Of a stretch of DNA of 64,000 nucleotides, positions 10,021-20,682 are shown in pieces; position 1 is the first letter of the stretch, and the number at the start of each line of letters is the position of its first letter. The DNA comes from Takakia lepidozioides. Lineage: Eukaryota > Streptophyta > Takakiopsida > Takakiales > Takakiaceae. The stretch lies in NCBI GenBank assembly GCA_030704615.1, contig CM060731.1, positions 22,692,001 to 22,756,000 of the forward strand, written 5' to 3'. The notes below the pieces were generated by a model. It searched no databases. It was not told where the DNA came from and was given only the letters and a program-made list of their open reading frames with translations. Both the position numbers and the translations under genes were made by a program.

Positions 10021-11179
10021 TATGAGAAAGAGAGGCGTGGGTGGGGAACCGGTGTCTGACGATGAGTACAAAACCGTTAGCTTAAAGTGGAGCAGGAGAC
10101 GGTGTTCGGTAGACGCGATGGAAGCGGACCATCCAGATCAAGAACATGATGTTTTGAAACCAGATGAAAAATCCCGTTGGAGGTTTACCGAGCCGAACAA
10201 AATGTCTGGGATTGACGAAAATGTGACTGTAGAATCCCCGCAAAACGCAGCCGAATCTCCTAACAATAGACCTCAAGACTACTCCCCGGATACCCTGGCG
10301 GAAATAAGAGATAGCGTTAGTGAACACACTGATGTCTACGGATCTCCTGCCTACTCCCAAAATTCTCCGACATACACCCCTCCAGACTATTCCCCGGACA
10401 CTTTGGCGGCGATACGAGAGACCGTTTTTGGATTTCCCGCATCTTCGGATTACTCGCCAGCATCTCTTGTATCCACCACAGGATCCTCCATGATATTACC
10501 CTCCACACTTTTCCCTGGACACTGCAACGAGAGAGGGAGTCCTGGAACCCCTGGACGTCTCTGGATCTCCAGGATACTCCCCTGCATCTCGTGATAGTGT
10601 CACCTGATCCCCGACGTACACCCCTCCAGACTATTCCCCTGATACACTCAGGGTGATCAGAAGGAGCATTTTGTAGTGGTTGGGTATGTCGTAGACTCGT
10701 GTGAGTATAGTAGACGAAGTCTGCGCGTGGAGGCTCTTATATATGGAATGATGGATGCTAGTAAGAGAAATCTTGTTATTGGATTATCTAATGAATTTGT
10801 ATTTGGTTGTAACAGAAGACATCCTACACCACCAGATTGCGTCCCGGGATTGATTGGAGATATTTGTGGCGCATTCATATGCCGCAAGTGCTCAAATTTC
10901 AAAACTGACCATACCGCAATTTTTGAGATAAACCCAGAGGTGACAGATTGGGGCATCCGTGGAGTAATAATAGACGTAAAATACGCAGAAGCTATCGACA
11001 TTGAGCTTGAATCTGAAGAAGAAAACCCGATGTTGGTTTTGTTCCTGTATGAGGATGCGAGAACCCCCAAGACGTTTGGATTCAAAGTGCAGGTGGATCG
11101 TCTGAACAAGTCGTTGATGAGTGAATGCATTGGACTGGGTTTTAGATTTTCCGACGAGGCTCAATATTTACCGACGTAG
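10021..11179 (+). pseudogene. YSP-repeat protein (CTD-like heptads), frameshifted
   Basis: Start chosen at 10021 (MRKRGVGGEPV) because it follows a likely 3' splice site and because the preceding frame runs through the palindrome. After a charged N-terminus come four degenerate repeat units (10270-10675) built on SPTYTPPDYSPDTL..IR. They contain YSP and SP dipeptides as in the RNA polymerase II CTD heptad YSPTSPS. Units 1-2 are in one frame and units 3-4 in another with an internal TGA. The original frame then resumes at 10676 and runs to 11179 as a globular domain with CNRRHPTPPDC and FICRKC cysteine pairs. The frame changes and stop argue for decay. I do not recognise the family. The CTD resemblance is noted because FCP1-like genes lie downstream, but it may be only compositional. 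Confidence 0.5.
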
Positions 11180-11689
11180 GTTTGTCGAGGGCCTGGAGTA
11201 TTTTTCTGGATTTTGTGCACGCAATGGGGAACGACAATCGTAAGAAGCGAGCACTGGAGGAAGCATCGAAGCTGAAGAAGGGAAAACGCAAGTCGTCGAC
11301 TGCCATGAATGATGACAATGAGGCCGGGACATCCGGAGGAAAGAAGAAACAGAAGGAGGATCCGGATCCAGATGGAGGAGAGGCTCACGAAGGAATATAA
11401 CGATGTATTTCCGTTTGGATTCGAGAGTACCTTCCTTGTGAAGGTTTCCATGATGGAACTAGCTCCAAGGAGCATGGTTTACAGGCTGCTAAATATCAAG
11501 CATAAGGACGAAGTGAAAGCGCGACTCTTCCAGCTTCATTTGTTCGACTCCAAACATCCGGTATATCTTGCGCCAATCAACCCTTCAAATCCGGAGAAGA
11601 TTGTTTCATCGCGACCGAAGCAATGGAAGGAAATGAACGTATCCAGGTTCTTCGTAATTGGAGAACAACACACCATCGTGGCCGCAAAG

Positions 11690-11824
11690 GTAATGGACTT
11701 CATTGCCACCCAGACCTCTCTTTTAAGGAACCTCCACTGGGAAGTGGAGGTTGGTGCTCCCTCGAAGTTGGATATGTCGCTATCTCTTTCACCTCTCTCA
11801 TCCATTTTACCCTAAGTGTCACAG
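11690..11824 (+). other. Predicted intron with a palindrome
   Basis: Donor GTAATG after GCCGCAAAG and acceptor GTGTCACAG before GAACTTTTC. The splice restores a continuous frame (AAK to ELFEDL). It contains the 26-bp palindrome at 11728-11753 and a pyrimidine tract. Confidence 0.65.
11728..11753. repeat. 26-bp palindrome, copy 8 (intronic)
   Basis: GAACCTCCACTG, GG, AAGTGGAGGTTG. Located in the first third of a 135-bp intron. Confidence 0.9.
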
Positions 11825-12631
11825 GAACTTTTCGAGGATCTTGCCGACAACGAACTGAAGGAATACTACTGGGAGTGGCCTGCGAAGATTGTATGGTCTT
11901 CCGATGAACAGAGGCTCCTGAAGCTATCAAAGCTCCTCAATGATCCCAATAAGGCGCAAAAGTTTGATACAACAATGCCGGAGAAAGTTGCACATGCGCG
12001 AATGTTATTCAACCTGAGGGGGAAGCCAAAGAAATACAACGATCACACCACCAAATTCGAGACGAAACAATGGAAGGTATGCATTTATGGAATGAAAATA
12101 TATTATTCACATTCATTTAATGCTAAAGTATACTTCTGTGGTCGGAGTGACATTAAAATTTTCCGTGGATGAATGTGCAGGAGTTCATGTTTGTCTGTCA
12201 TTTGATATTTGAAATGGGTAGCATTAAGGAGGCAATGGTTCTGGTACTTTGCAACGACGACATTTGGAAGATCTGGGAAGATGTGTTCAAACGCTGGGAG
12301 CAGGGAAAGCTTCTCGACCCGCTTGGGGTACAATACAAGGGTGAACAGCAACAACTCACGAAATCTGTTATCGCAAAGCTGCAAGGATTGAACAGATGGC
12401 AGCTGATAAAAGTTGCACAAAAAATCCTGGACTTGAAATTGAGCATTCGAGATTACAAATAACAAGACAAATCCATTCAAGGCATGAACAAGTACATAGA
12501 CGACATGAAAATGCACCGGTTTATTGTCGACAATGTTATGGAAGTTTTGGGGTGGCCTCGGAGGAGCAAATAGTGCACGGAACCATACACTAAGGACGAG
12601 TAACATGAAATGAAGAAAAAATATCACTTCA

Positions 12632-12636
12632 ATAAG
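12632..12636. repeat. Target-site duplication ATAAG (left)
   Basis: Five bases immediately outside the LTR starting TGTCACG at 12637. Identical to 25890-25894, the length expected of a gypsy integrase. Confidence 0.92.
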
Positions 12637-13639
12637 TGTCACGCGGCTTTTGCTCACCCATCCCTTCGCTATCCGAGGCGGAAACTCCAAGATAGAAGAG
12701 TTGGAAATCTCTAAGCACTCAGCCCGCTCAGAACAAATCAGTCATGACCTACAGCTAGTGTATCATGGGGGTGTTTCCTATTTGTTTTCCTTCCCGCATT
12801 CATGTTAGCTAGTTACCTTACTGTTGGTAATTAAGTATCAGTTTGCTTCAGCAATCTATCGGATCCCATCAACTCATCCATTCATTCCACAACTTCACTC
12901 AGATCTCTCTACACAGTGTGAGTATGAAGTATGTATCAGATTAATATCTATCGAGTATCAGGCTGAAGCCATGGAGTCTCTAATCTGCTCTACATTACAA
13001 CTCTACTGCTTGCATTCATTAAGCATCAACAGATCGTCCTCCTCCTACTCTGTGCTCTCCCTCCTTCCGCTCAGAGATGCGCTCTCTCCTCCTTTCCTCC
13101 CGTGAAGTCCGAAGTTCCCCCAAGAAGTGATCCCTCGCCTCCTTCTCCCCGAATTCCCCCAAGAAGTGATCCCCCGCCTCCCGTCCTCGCTCCTGGCTTT
13201 ATCTTCCTACCCGTCGTTCTAAACGTTTTCCTCACTAACCGTCATCCGTGTACTAACATGTTCCATTCGCAGATGTTGTTCCCCACAGTCGTTCCCTATC
13301 CTACTATCCATTCCCTATGGTCGTGACAGCTGTGTCAAGCTGTGACTGGCTGTGCGACTGTGTTGGGCTGTGTCGACTGTGTCGAGCTGTGACTAGCTGT
13401 GACGGCCGTGTCTGGCTGTGTCGGCTGTGTCGGACTGTGACGGGCTGTGTTGGCTGTGATGGGCTGTGACGGGTTGTGTCGGACTGTGACGAGCTGTGTT
13501 GGCTGTGACGGGCTGTGTGACCCCCCTCTAAGTGCGCTGCTGTCACCCCTAAGGCTCATGTTGGTCTTAGTCTGTGCAAAATTAAGGGTACCCCCACAGA
13601 TCCCGTATAAGTGTCTAAGTCCCAGACAGTCCTCTAACA
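12637..13639 (-). repeat. LTR (3' LTR in element orientation)
   Basis: Starts TGTCACGCGG, ends CTCTAACA. Contains a GCTGTGAC/GCTGTGTCGG minisatellite at 13320-13520. Compared with the other LTR it has one extra copy of a roughly 36-bp segment around 13115-13170 and a shorter minisatellite, which leaves both at 1003 bp. Confidence 0.93.
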
Positions 13640-13657
13640 TTACCCCTTTCCCCTCTC
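13640..13657 (-). promoter_or_regulatory. Polypurine tract
   Basis: On the minus strand GAGAGGGGAAAGGGGTAA directly abuts the 3' LTR, as needed for plus-strand priming. Confidence 0.85.
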
Positions 13658-13678
13658 AAAAAGTCGTGTCCTCACGGT

Positions 13679-14020
13679 TTACTGATTGGGATTAGCAAAC
13701 CTTTGTGAGCGAGCACCTTTCTGACGTTGAGAGTCTCGTGAAGGACTCTGTGTACGAGCCCGAGGTCTGTCACTGGTTGACGGAGATGATTGAACACTAC
13801 CTGGATATGTGAGGCCCTCTGGAGGCTGATATCGAGGTAATCTTTCAGGCATAGGAGACCCCCGTCGCTTCTTCTCTGCCATCTGAATTGCATAGTCTTC
13901 TTCCATGTCAAAAGAGTCCGCTGAAGAAACAGTTGTATCAGAATCCTCATCGCCTCTCAGGTGTTTTAACTGCCGAACTTTTTGTGGAATCCTCTGGGGC
14001 ATACAATGTTGTCCTACCAT
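13679..14020 (-). CDS. Small 3'-terminal ORF of the gypsy element
   Basis: 113 codons starting MVGQHCMPQRIP, with an acidic stretch, AEKKRRGSPMPERLPRYQPP and an SR/SP-rich end. An open equivalent (59179-59529) with conserved start, core and end exists in the second element while neighbouring sequence there is broken, which suggests it was under coding constraint. It may be a spliced C-terminal exon of the third ORF or a separate protein. No known family. Confidence 0.55.
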   Translation of the reverse strand: MVGQHCMPQRIPQKVRQLKHLRGDEDSDTTVSSADSFDMEEDYAIQMAEKKRRGSPMPERLPRYQPPEGLTYPGSVQSSPSTSDRPRARTQSPSRDSQRQKGARSQRFANPNQ

Positions 14021-14143
14021 GTCTGGAAGTTTAAATTTTAAAACTTGATGTAAACGCTGAATGGCAAAATTGGTGAAGACCCTGAGCTCCTTGTCTATCC
14101 AGGTGAGTGGGGTATCAATGACTTGTGAATTGTGTAAGTATTT

Positions 14144-17119
14144 CTATGCATCCTGTCCCTTAAAGAAAATATCATCAGGGCCGAATTTCTGTGTTGACAA
14201 ATTGTTCCAGGCCGCATGAAACCATGAACGAATTTGAGAATCCATAACTTTTGCCTCATATAGGTACTTATGAGGTGGCACTGAAGGTAAGACCCAATGA
14301 TCCCCACTGGAATAACTCAGAAAGCGCGATTGCATCTTGTGCTGCTCAATGTGATAACGTACCAGAAAACAAGCAGCGTAGTATAACCCACAGCCCATGA
14401 CAATACTTGCTACCTCCTTGGTCTTGGTATAAATGAATCCATGTACAACTTGGAAGGCAATTAATTCCTTCAACATGGTACTTGCCTCATGCCAGTACCG
14501 CGCAAAGTGATGATCCTCAATGGGTCGATTGTTTGGAAGAACCTTAGTTCTAGTTGCCACTGGCAGCCAAATGTGCATGATTTGATAGTAATGTGCCAAT
14601 GACTGCGGATGACTAAATTCTTTCCAAGCCAAATCCAACACAATGGGAATTTGGTTGAAGGGCATAATCATAGCCCTACTGTACCCCCTTGCAGCTGGAG
14701 TTTTAGGTGGGTTAAAAGCAGCATTCCCCCATACCTCAGGCTGTGGTGGCTGTGGTGTGGCTGTAGTAACAACAGGGTTAGCTACTGGCACAGTGACTTG
14801 TTGTGGTGTTGGTGGCACTGGCTCTTGTAGCATTTGCATCTCCTGCACCTCCTGTGAAGAAGACTGAAAAGCCAAGGTTCTCGCTTTTAAATAAGAAGCC
14901 ATTAGCTGTTCCTCAGGTACACAGACTCTCTTGTCGATATTTGAAGTGAGGTCCTCCACTTGAGTCTGCAGGCCGTCTACATCCTCTTGTAACTCCGCTA
15001 TTCTACTATAGACATTGTCTATAGTAGTAGTGGCAATGTTCTGCACTTGCAGTCTGAGCTCATTCATCTCGCTTTGGGTGAGCTTTCGTGGTGTTTTGCC
15101 CTCCACTGGCCCTTGTGCTAACCAGACCTGCATAAGGTGGTTATCCACCAAGTTGCTTGTGGTACCTCTGAGAGTCTGCTCCTCTCTGAGTTTGTACATA
15201 TCTAACTGCTGTTGTAAAGCCTCCATGCGCTTCGCATGAGGTTCAACCAAATTCGCATAGGCAGCAAGCAGATTATTGGCTTCCTTCCAAGCCTTGTTAG
15301 TGACAGAGATTTCATTTCTATTGGCCATGACCGTTTGTTGCAACTCCAGGATGTGCCTCTCTTGGTCAGCTTCAACCTGCCTGTATTGCTTGAAAGTATC
15401 CTCATTGCGACAGATTGTATTCTTCATATCGACAATGAGTTTCACTTGCTCAACATTCTCTGCCTCTGCCTTCGTACATCTTTCCGCTTGACTGTTTATT
15501 TCTATTGTAGATTGGTCAAGCATAGTTGTGAGTGTAGCACATTGGATGGCCATCCTGTCATGCACTGTCTGCAACTCCGTATGTAGTGCATTCACTTGTT
15601 GCAACTTGCTTTCATGCTTCACCTGCATTTGGTATAGCTGTTGCTTATGTGCTTCGTGCAACTGGTCTTGCGCGAGGCCTGCCTCAATCAATTGTTCCTT
15701 GGCCAATTGCAAAGCCGCTTCTGTACTCTCTAAGTCTTGCTGCATCTTGAGAGTGACCTCTTCATCGACCTTGTTTGCACACTCTGTGGCAAGTCGAGCC
15801 TCAAACTCCTTCCTGAGTTCCTCCCTCAAAGCTGCCAATTGAGTAGTGGGAACATGGGATTTGACATAAGTACCCAACAAATTAAGTGTCATGCTTATGG
15901 AACTCATAAGCATGGCCTGTTGAGGGTCATCTTGGTGAGCTTGCTGCTGTTCTCCCTGATCCTCAATAGTGTGATGCCTTACGAACCACTCAGGCCATTG
16001 CCCCACCAGATTTTCTTCCTGAACCACTTCATTCGTCACCGGTGCTGCAGTGTCTTGACATTCTACCTGTGGTACCTCCGTCACAGGTGTGTGTATTATA
16101 TGCACCGCAGGGTTTCCCCTGGACAACCGTTGCACCTCCAGAATCACTGTGTCCTTTATCATACCAGAATATTCATAGAGAAGGTCCCCCTTCTCAATTT
16201 CTGCCACCACCTGTTCTGTAGTGGGAATATCTAACCCTTCTTTTTCCAAATCAATTATTTCTGGTGGAACTGCATGGACAACTTGTGGTAACTCTGTGAC
16301 AAGCCGATCATCTGGCTGTGATGGCTGTGATACTGAAGTAACTTCCTCTTCCCTCTCTGAAGGTCTTGCTTCCAGTAATAGCAGTTCTCTGTGCTGCTGT
16401 GCCCCTTCCTGCACAAGAGCTTGGGAAACATTATTATGCGGATTCCGTGAAGCTAGTGGATCCGCCACTACAGTCTTTCCCCGCCTCTGTCTCTTAGTCT
16501 TGGGTTGCCCTGCCAGTCCACCCTCACTGTGTGAAGAGCCTTGCTCTTCCATTGCAGTGGTTTCTGGCTCAAACACTCTCATCTCCTTTCTTTCTCGAGC
16601 ATCAAGTATGCCAGAATCAAGAATTATTTGAGCAATGATTGGGCCAGACACTATGATAGGAGACTTTGCGGCAGTACCCTGTAATCTTTTCATCTCCTCT
16701 ACCAGTGCGTTGTACATTATGTCCGCCCATTCTACCTCTTCTCCTCTCAGGGCTTTGAGTATTTCTTCTGTGAAGGATCTGCTCAAATACTGTTGGTTCT
16801 GTTTCATGGCAAACAGAATGTTCAATACCTGGCCTACCTCCCTTAGCCCTGGGTACACGGCCTTGGTACAAGCATAACCCTGAGTTTTAAAGAAACTCCC
16901 TTCTTGGAATAAGTCCCGTATTTGCAGTCTTGCCCTGTGCTCCTCCACATGCACCTGACCTGCTGGCAATCGAAACAATTGCTGTAGGTGTAGGGGAGTA
17001 ATTACTAATTCAACTCCCTTCACCGTTGTTACTCCTGTCCTTGGCTCAAAGTTCTGCAAGAATTGTAACATGTACTGTCTATGGTGCAATGTCCAATCTT
17101 TGCTTTGCAATCCTTCCAA
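14144..17119 (-). CDS. Third ORF (env-position protein) of the gypsy element, 991 codons
   Basis: It lies between integrase and the 3' LTR in the same sense, the place of the env-like ORF in Athila elements. The N-terminal part (about residues 1-180) is globular with VVKGVELVITPLHLQQLF-type sequence. Residues about 190-400 are acidic and variable. Residues about 430-640 are rich in Q, E, L and A with a coiled-coil look (ATECANKVDEEVTLKMQQDL and onward). A conserved C-terminal domain includes MIMPFNQIPIVLDLAWKEF and SYSSGDHWVLP. I see no signal peptide or transmembrane segment, so it is unlikely to be a working envelope protein. Its natural N-terminus probably lies further upstream, at MEELTDYTLAILL near 17440, separated by a frameshift at about 17330 and a stop near 17150. 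The same arrangement recurs at 62970-62548. Confidence 0.7.
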   Translation of the reverse strand: MEGLQSKDWTLHHRQYMLQFLQNFEPRTGVTTVKGVELVITPLHLQQLFRLPAGQVHVEEHRARLQIRDLFQEGSFFKTQGYACTKAVYPGLREVGQVLNILFAMKQNQQYLSRSFTEEILKALRGEEVEWADIMYNALVEEMKRLQGTAAKSPIIVSGPIIAQIILDSGILDARERKEMRVFEPETTAMEEQGSSHSEGGLAGQPKTKRQRRGKTVVADPLASRNPHNNVSQALVQEGAQQHRELLLLEARPSEREEEVTSVSQPSQPDDRLVTELPQVVHAVPPEIIDLEKEGLDIPTTEQVVAEIEKGDLLYEYSGMIKDTVILEVQRLSRGNPAVHIIHTPVTEVPQVECQDTAAPVTNEVVQEENLVGQWPEWFVRHHTIEDQGEQQQAHQDDPQQAMLMSSISMTLNLLGTYVKSHVPTTQLAALREELRKEFEARLATECANKVDEEVTLKMQQDLESTEAALQLAKEQLIEAGLAQDQLHEAHKQQLYQMQVKHESKLQQVNALHTELQTVHDRMAIQCATLTTMLDQSTIEINSQAERCTKAEAENVEQVKLIVDMKNTICRNEDTFKQYRQVEADQERHILELQQTVMANRNEISVTNKAWKEANNLLAAYANLVEPHAKRMEALQQQLDMYKLREEQTLRGTTSNLVDNHLMQVWLAQGPVEGKTPRKLTQSEMNELRLQVQNIATTTIDNVYSRIAELQEDVDGLQTQVEDLTSNIDKRVCVPEEQLMASYLKARTLAFQSSSQEVQEMQMLQEPVPPTPQQVTVPVANPVVTTATPQPPQPEVWGNAAFNPPKTPAARGYSRAMIMPFNQIPIVLDLAWKEFSHPQSLAHYYQIMHIWLPVATRTKVLPNNRPIEDHHFARYWHEASTMLKELIAFQVVHGFIYTKTKEVASIVMGCGLYYAACFLVRYHIEQHKMQSRFLSYSSGDHWVLPSVPPHKYLYEAKVMDSQIRSWFHAAWNNLSTQKFGPDDIFFKGQDA

Positions 17120-17313
17120 TCGCAGCTCCTTCAGTAACTTTACCGCCTATGGAGTAGCAATCGTTTGTTTCTGCAGGATTGTGGTGCTCTTCACCCTGAT
17201 TTCTTCCATTCCTCTCACTCTCTTCATTCTAGACCCACAGAAATGTTTTGGCTGTAACAATTGAAGAAATGCCTGCAGGGCACAAAGCATAAACGTATGG
17301 TTGTCACAAAAAG

Positions 17314-20300
17314 CTATGGGTAATTCTTGTAAGACTGCGGGGCTTGCAAGCATCGATCAAGAGAAAAGACCCGTTCTGTTCTTTCGTCCCTATGCCACTG
17401 CGTAAGTAATATTGCGAGCGTATAGTCTGTTAGTTCCTCCATAGCTTCAAAGCTATAGCATTGATGGTTTGTCCCGTCGAGACGCCCGTTACTTAGAACG
17501 ACGCCGACTCTTGCGCTTAAATTCCCTCCAATTTCTTGATCCCTTTTCTGGCTTTCGATTGGCTGTAACCGCTGTGACTGGATTTTAGATTTAATTTTCT
17601 TTATTGGACTTTCCCTGCTGGACTGTCCACTAGGATAACACATGTGACAAGAATTTCGCTTTTTTGTACTTCCCGTTTGTTCTGTTGCCCCTTTTCCGTA
17701 TTCATTAATGGGCCCGCCATTCATCCGAATTGACGTGCTAATTAGGTATTTTGACGGCCATTCTTGTCCTCTTTCTTGATGACATCTGTTCTTGCACTTC
17801 CTTCTCAGCTGTGTGTTGCGCCTTGACTTCCACGTGTCCCTTTCTAAACTGGCTTCCGTCCTTTCTTCCGCCGGCCATTTCCCTGAAGTTATCCTGCGTC
17901 CACCTGTCACTGATTCTATGGATTGTGTAACCCTAGTAGGCTGTGTTAAGCTGTGACAGGCTGTGTCATATTGTGGTACGCCGTGATAGGCTGTGATACA
18001 CTGTGGTAAGCTGTGATAGGCTGTGACACGCTGTGGTAGGTTGTGATATGCTGTGTCGCGCCTTGATGGGCTGTGATAGGCTGTGTCACGTCGTGATGGG
18101 CTGTGATAGGCTGTGTCGCGCTTGTTCTGCCCGCCCTGGTCATATATGCTCGGCCTAGCGACAAGTGCTCCATACTCCGTTGGTATCACTGGCGCAGCCC
18201 GTGACTGCTTTTGCGTTTCAACATGCAAATCATGCTGCAATGGTTTGTCATGGATACCACTGTACCCCTTCAACTTATTGGCATTGACTCTTCCCAGCAT
18301 CTCTTTGTTAATGGTTTGTAACATGGCGGTGTTGTTATCATACATCTTTTGTATGACATAAGGTCCTTTCCATGGTGATTTAAGCTTAGAAGCTTTAATC
18401 TTTCCCTTCTTCTGCAACCATAGAACCAAATCTCCCGTCTTAAAAGTCTTTAACTTGCCTTCATCAAACTGTTCCTTCCTCTTCATCTGAATTCTGGTCA
18501 TATTATCAGCTGCATCAGCACGTACTTCTTCCACATGGTATAATTCATGTTTCCTGACCTTAATGGAATCTTGCAATTCCATTCTCTTTCCCCATTCCGT
18601 TCTCATGGTAGGTAACAGGAATTCCACTGGAAGTAAAGCTTCCATACCATAAACTAATTGGAATGGTGTATACTTAGTGGTGACTTTATATGAAGTCCTG
18701 TATGACCACAAAGCTGTCAGCAGCTTTGTATCCCAATCCGTTCTGTTTGCATTGACTATCTTAGCCAAGATAGTACATAGTATTTTGTTGGTAGCCTCTG
18801 CCTGCCCATTACCCTGTGGGTAATATGTTGTACTCTTCCTATGCACAATCATGAACTCTTTAGTCAATAATTCAATGGTCTCATTAATGAAGTGACTTCC
18901 CTGATCACTGATAAATTCCAAGGGACAGCCAAATCGTGTAAGTATGTTCTCATACAGGAACCTTGCTGTGGACTTGGCTGTGTTGTCCCTCAAAGCTTTA
19001 GCTTCCACCCACTTCGTAGTATAATCAGTGGCTGTAATTATGTACCTGTTCTGTGTATTCTTGGCTGGTGGGTTAATTGGTCCAACAAAGTCTAGTCCCC
19101 ATTTCTGAAATGGTTCCGTAGGCATTGTAGGATGCAAAGCCATCTTCCCAGATCTCTGCAAAGGTCCTAGCCTCTGACATTCATCACAACTCTGACAATA
19201 CTTGTGTACATCTTTGAACAAAGTAGGCCACCAGTAACCTGCATGTAGTATTTTCCTGCTGGTAGTCTCTTCTCCAAAATGACCTCCTGCCACTCCTTTA
19301 TGAACTTCCTCCAAAACTTTATTAACTTCATGGTGGTATAAGCATCGCTTCAGCACTCCATCTGGTCCTAGCTTATACATTCTGCTCCCTACCATAGTGT
19401 AAGGTAGAGCCTTGATAGCAATTCTCTTTCTCTGCTCCTTTCCATAACTTGGTGGGCACTGACCATGAGCAAGGTAGTATCTGATTGGCCACTGCCAATC
19501 TAACCAGTCATCTGCACTTCCCTGCACCTCCACTGCAAATAGACTCGCATCTGGTAATTGATCATCTACTCCCGTGGCTGGTTCTCCTGTTGATAACCGT
19601 GACAAGTGATCCGCCACAAGATGCAGCCTCCCAGGCTTGTAAACAACCTCGAACTCAAACTCGTGCAAGATTATCAACCATCTTGCTATTCTTCCGCTTA
19701 TCAGAGGTTTGTTTACCAGGTATATCAGAGCCTGGTGATCCACATAGAACATAAACTTCTTGCCCAACAGGTAATGCCTGAATTTCTTCACTGCATAGAT
19801 CATTGCCAATGCTTCTCTTTCCGTTGTGCTATAATTTCTTTCGGCATTGTTCATCAATCGGCTAGCATAGTACACAGGTGAATCTATCCTTCCTGTAACA
19901 TTTTGGGCTAACACTGCTCCTAGTGCTTCTCCAGAAGCATCACAGTGAACATGAAATATTTCCTGCCAGTGAGGATTAATCAGCACAGGTGTAGTTGTTA
20001 CTGACAATGTAAGTTCCTCAAAAGCCTGTTGACATTCAGGTGTCCATGCAAACACTGCATCTTTCTTCAGAAGTTTGCTCAATGGTGCTGCTATCTGTGC
20101 ATACCGTCTGACAAATCTTCTGTAATAGCTGGTTTGTCCAAGGAATCTCCTTAGACTCTTAACATTCACTGGTGGTGGAGAGGCTTTAATGGCCTCTGTT
20201 TTCCTGGGATCCACAAGAAGTCCCCTCTTACACACAATGTGTCCCAGAAGCACCCCTGAGTTCACACAGAAAGTACACTTCTCTGGATTCAGGCCCAGAC

Positions 20301-20682
20301 CTCTCATCCTGCATCTGGCCAGACATAACTCCAATTTATGCAAGTGCTCATTCTTAGAGCTGTACACACTGAAATCATCCAAGAACACCTGCATGAAATC
20401 ATCCAGATACTCATGAAAAGATTCACTTATCACTCTCTGAAAGGTTGCTGGTGCATTACAAAGTCCAAAGGGCATGACTTTGTATGCATAAGCACCCCAG
20501 TCTGTGATGAAAGCTGTCTTTCCTTGGTCTTCTTCTGCCACTTGCACTTGATTATAACCACTGAAGCCATCCATGAATGAGTACATCTCATGGCCTGCCA
20601 CAGTGTCCAATACTGCTTCTGTGAATGGCAAAGGGAAGGATCTTTCTTCGTACAAGCATTCAGCTTCTTGTAGTTCACACAA
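17314..20682 (-). pseudogene. Pol: RT (main part), RNase H and integrase, fused in frame to ORF3 N-terminus
   Basis: 1122 codons. RT core: MPFGLCNAPATFQR and catalytic FLDD at residues 100-103. RNase H about 240-365, with CDAS (D248), TERE, YVDH (D315) and ADHLSRL (D358). Integrase has an HHCC finger (H461, H468, C499, C502) and a D531, D593, E629 triad with the D,D35E spacing. After GDLVLW and the tail, residues about 852-916 are a tandem RDTAYHSPSR-type repeat encoded by a minisatellite (17935-18125). The frame then continues without a stop into the start of the third ORF (MEELTDYTLAILL). The first RT motifs are in other frames upstream, so pol is broken. The family copies genomic RNA to DNA and inserts it. 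Confidence 0.9.
17935..18125 (-). repeat. Coding minisatellite at the pol-ORF3 junction
   Basis: Plus-strand units of GGCTGTGATAGGCTGTGTCGCG type, translated on the minus strand as RDTAYHSPSR and variants. The unit resembles the GCTGTGAC minisatellite of the LTRs of the same element. A matching array lies at about 63050-63200 in the second element. Confidence 0.8.

Larger units (their letters stand above)
11224..12636 (+). pseudogene. GQHT-motif protein, 5' part (split by the gypsy insertion)
   Basis: Begins MGNDNRKKRALEEASKLKKG, a basic, probably nuclear-targeting N-terminus. After a frameshift at about 11380 it continues as KEYNDVFPFGFES. A segment FFVIGEQHTIVAAK, spliced to ELFEDLADNEL, resembles the G-x-QH-T/R-x-x-A-A-K-E core of ParB/sulfiredoxin-fold domains; that assignment is weak. 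Introns 11690-11824 (135 bp, holding palindrome copy 8) and 12077-12180 (104 bp) both give GT-AG junctions and keep the frame. From 12460 the frame continues through three in-frame stops (12460 TAA, 12571 TAG, 12601 TAA) up to the target duplication at 12632. The same frame resumes at 25895, so the retrotransposon interrupted this sequence. Function unknown. Confidence 0.55.

Noticed and set aside
12460-12603. In-frame TAA/TAG codons as evidence of a variant genetic code
   Set aside because: Other coding traces use TGA, TAA and TAG as interruptions alike, frameshifts accompany them, and the ISG12-like gene uses ordinary codons and a TGA stop. Pseudogene decay explains it.
3423-12636. Endogenous giant virus or Maverick/Polinton insertion
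   Set aside because: No capsid, packaging ATPase, family-B polymerase or other hallmark gene is visible, and the genes have several spliceosomal introns.
14144-17119. Third ORF of the gypsy element as a viral envelope protein
   Set aside because: It occupies the env position of Athila elements but shows no signal peptide, furin-like site or transmembrane segment. The sequence looks like a coiled-coil protein.
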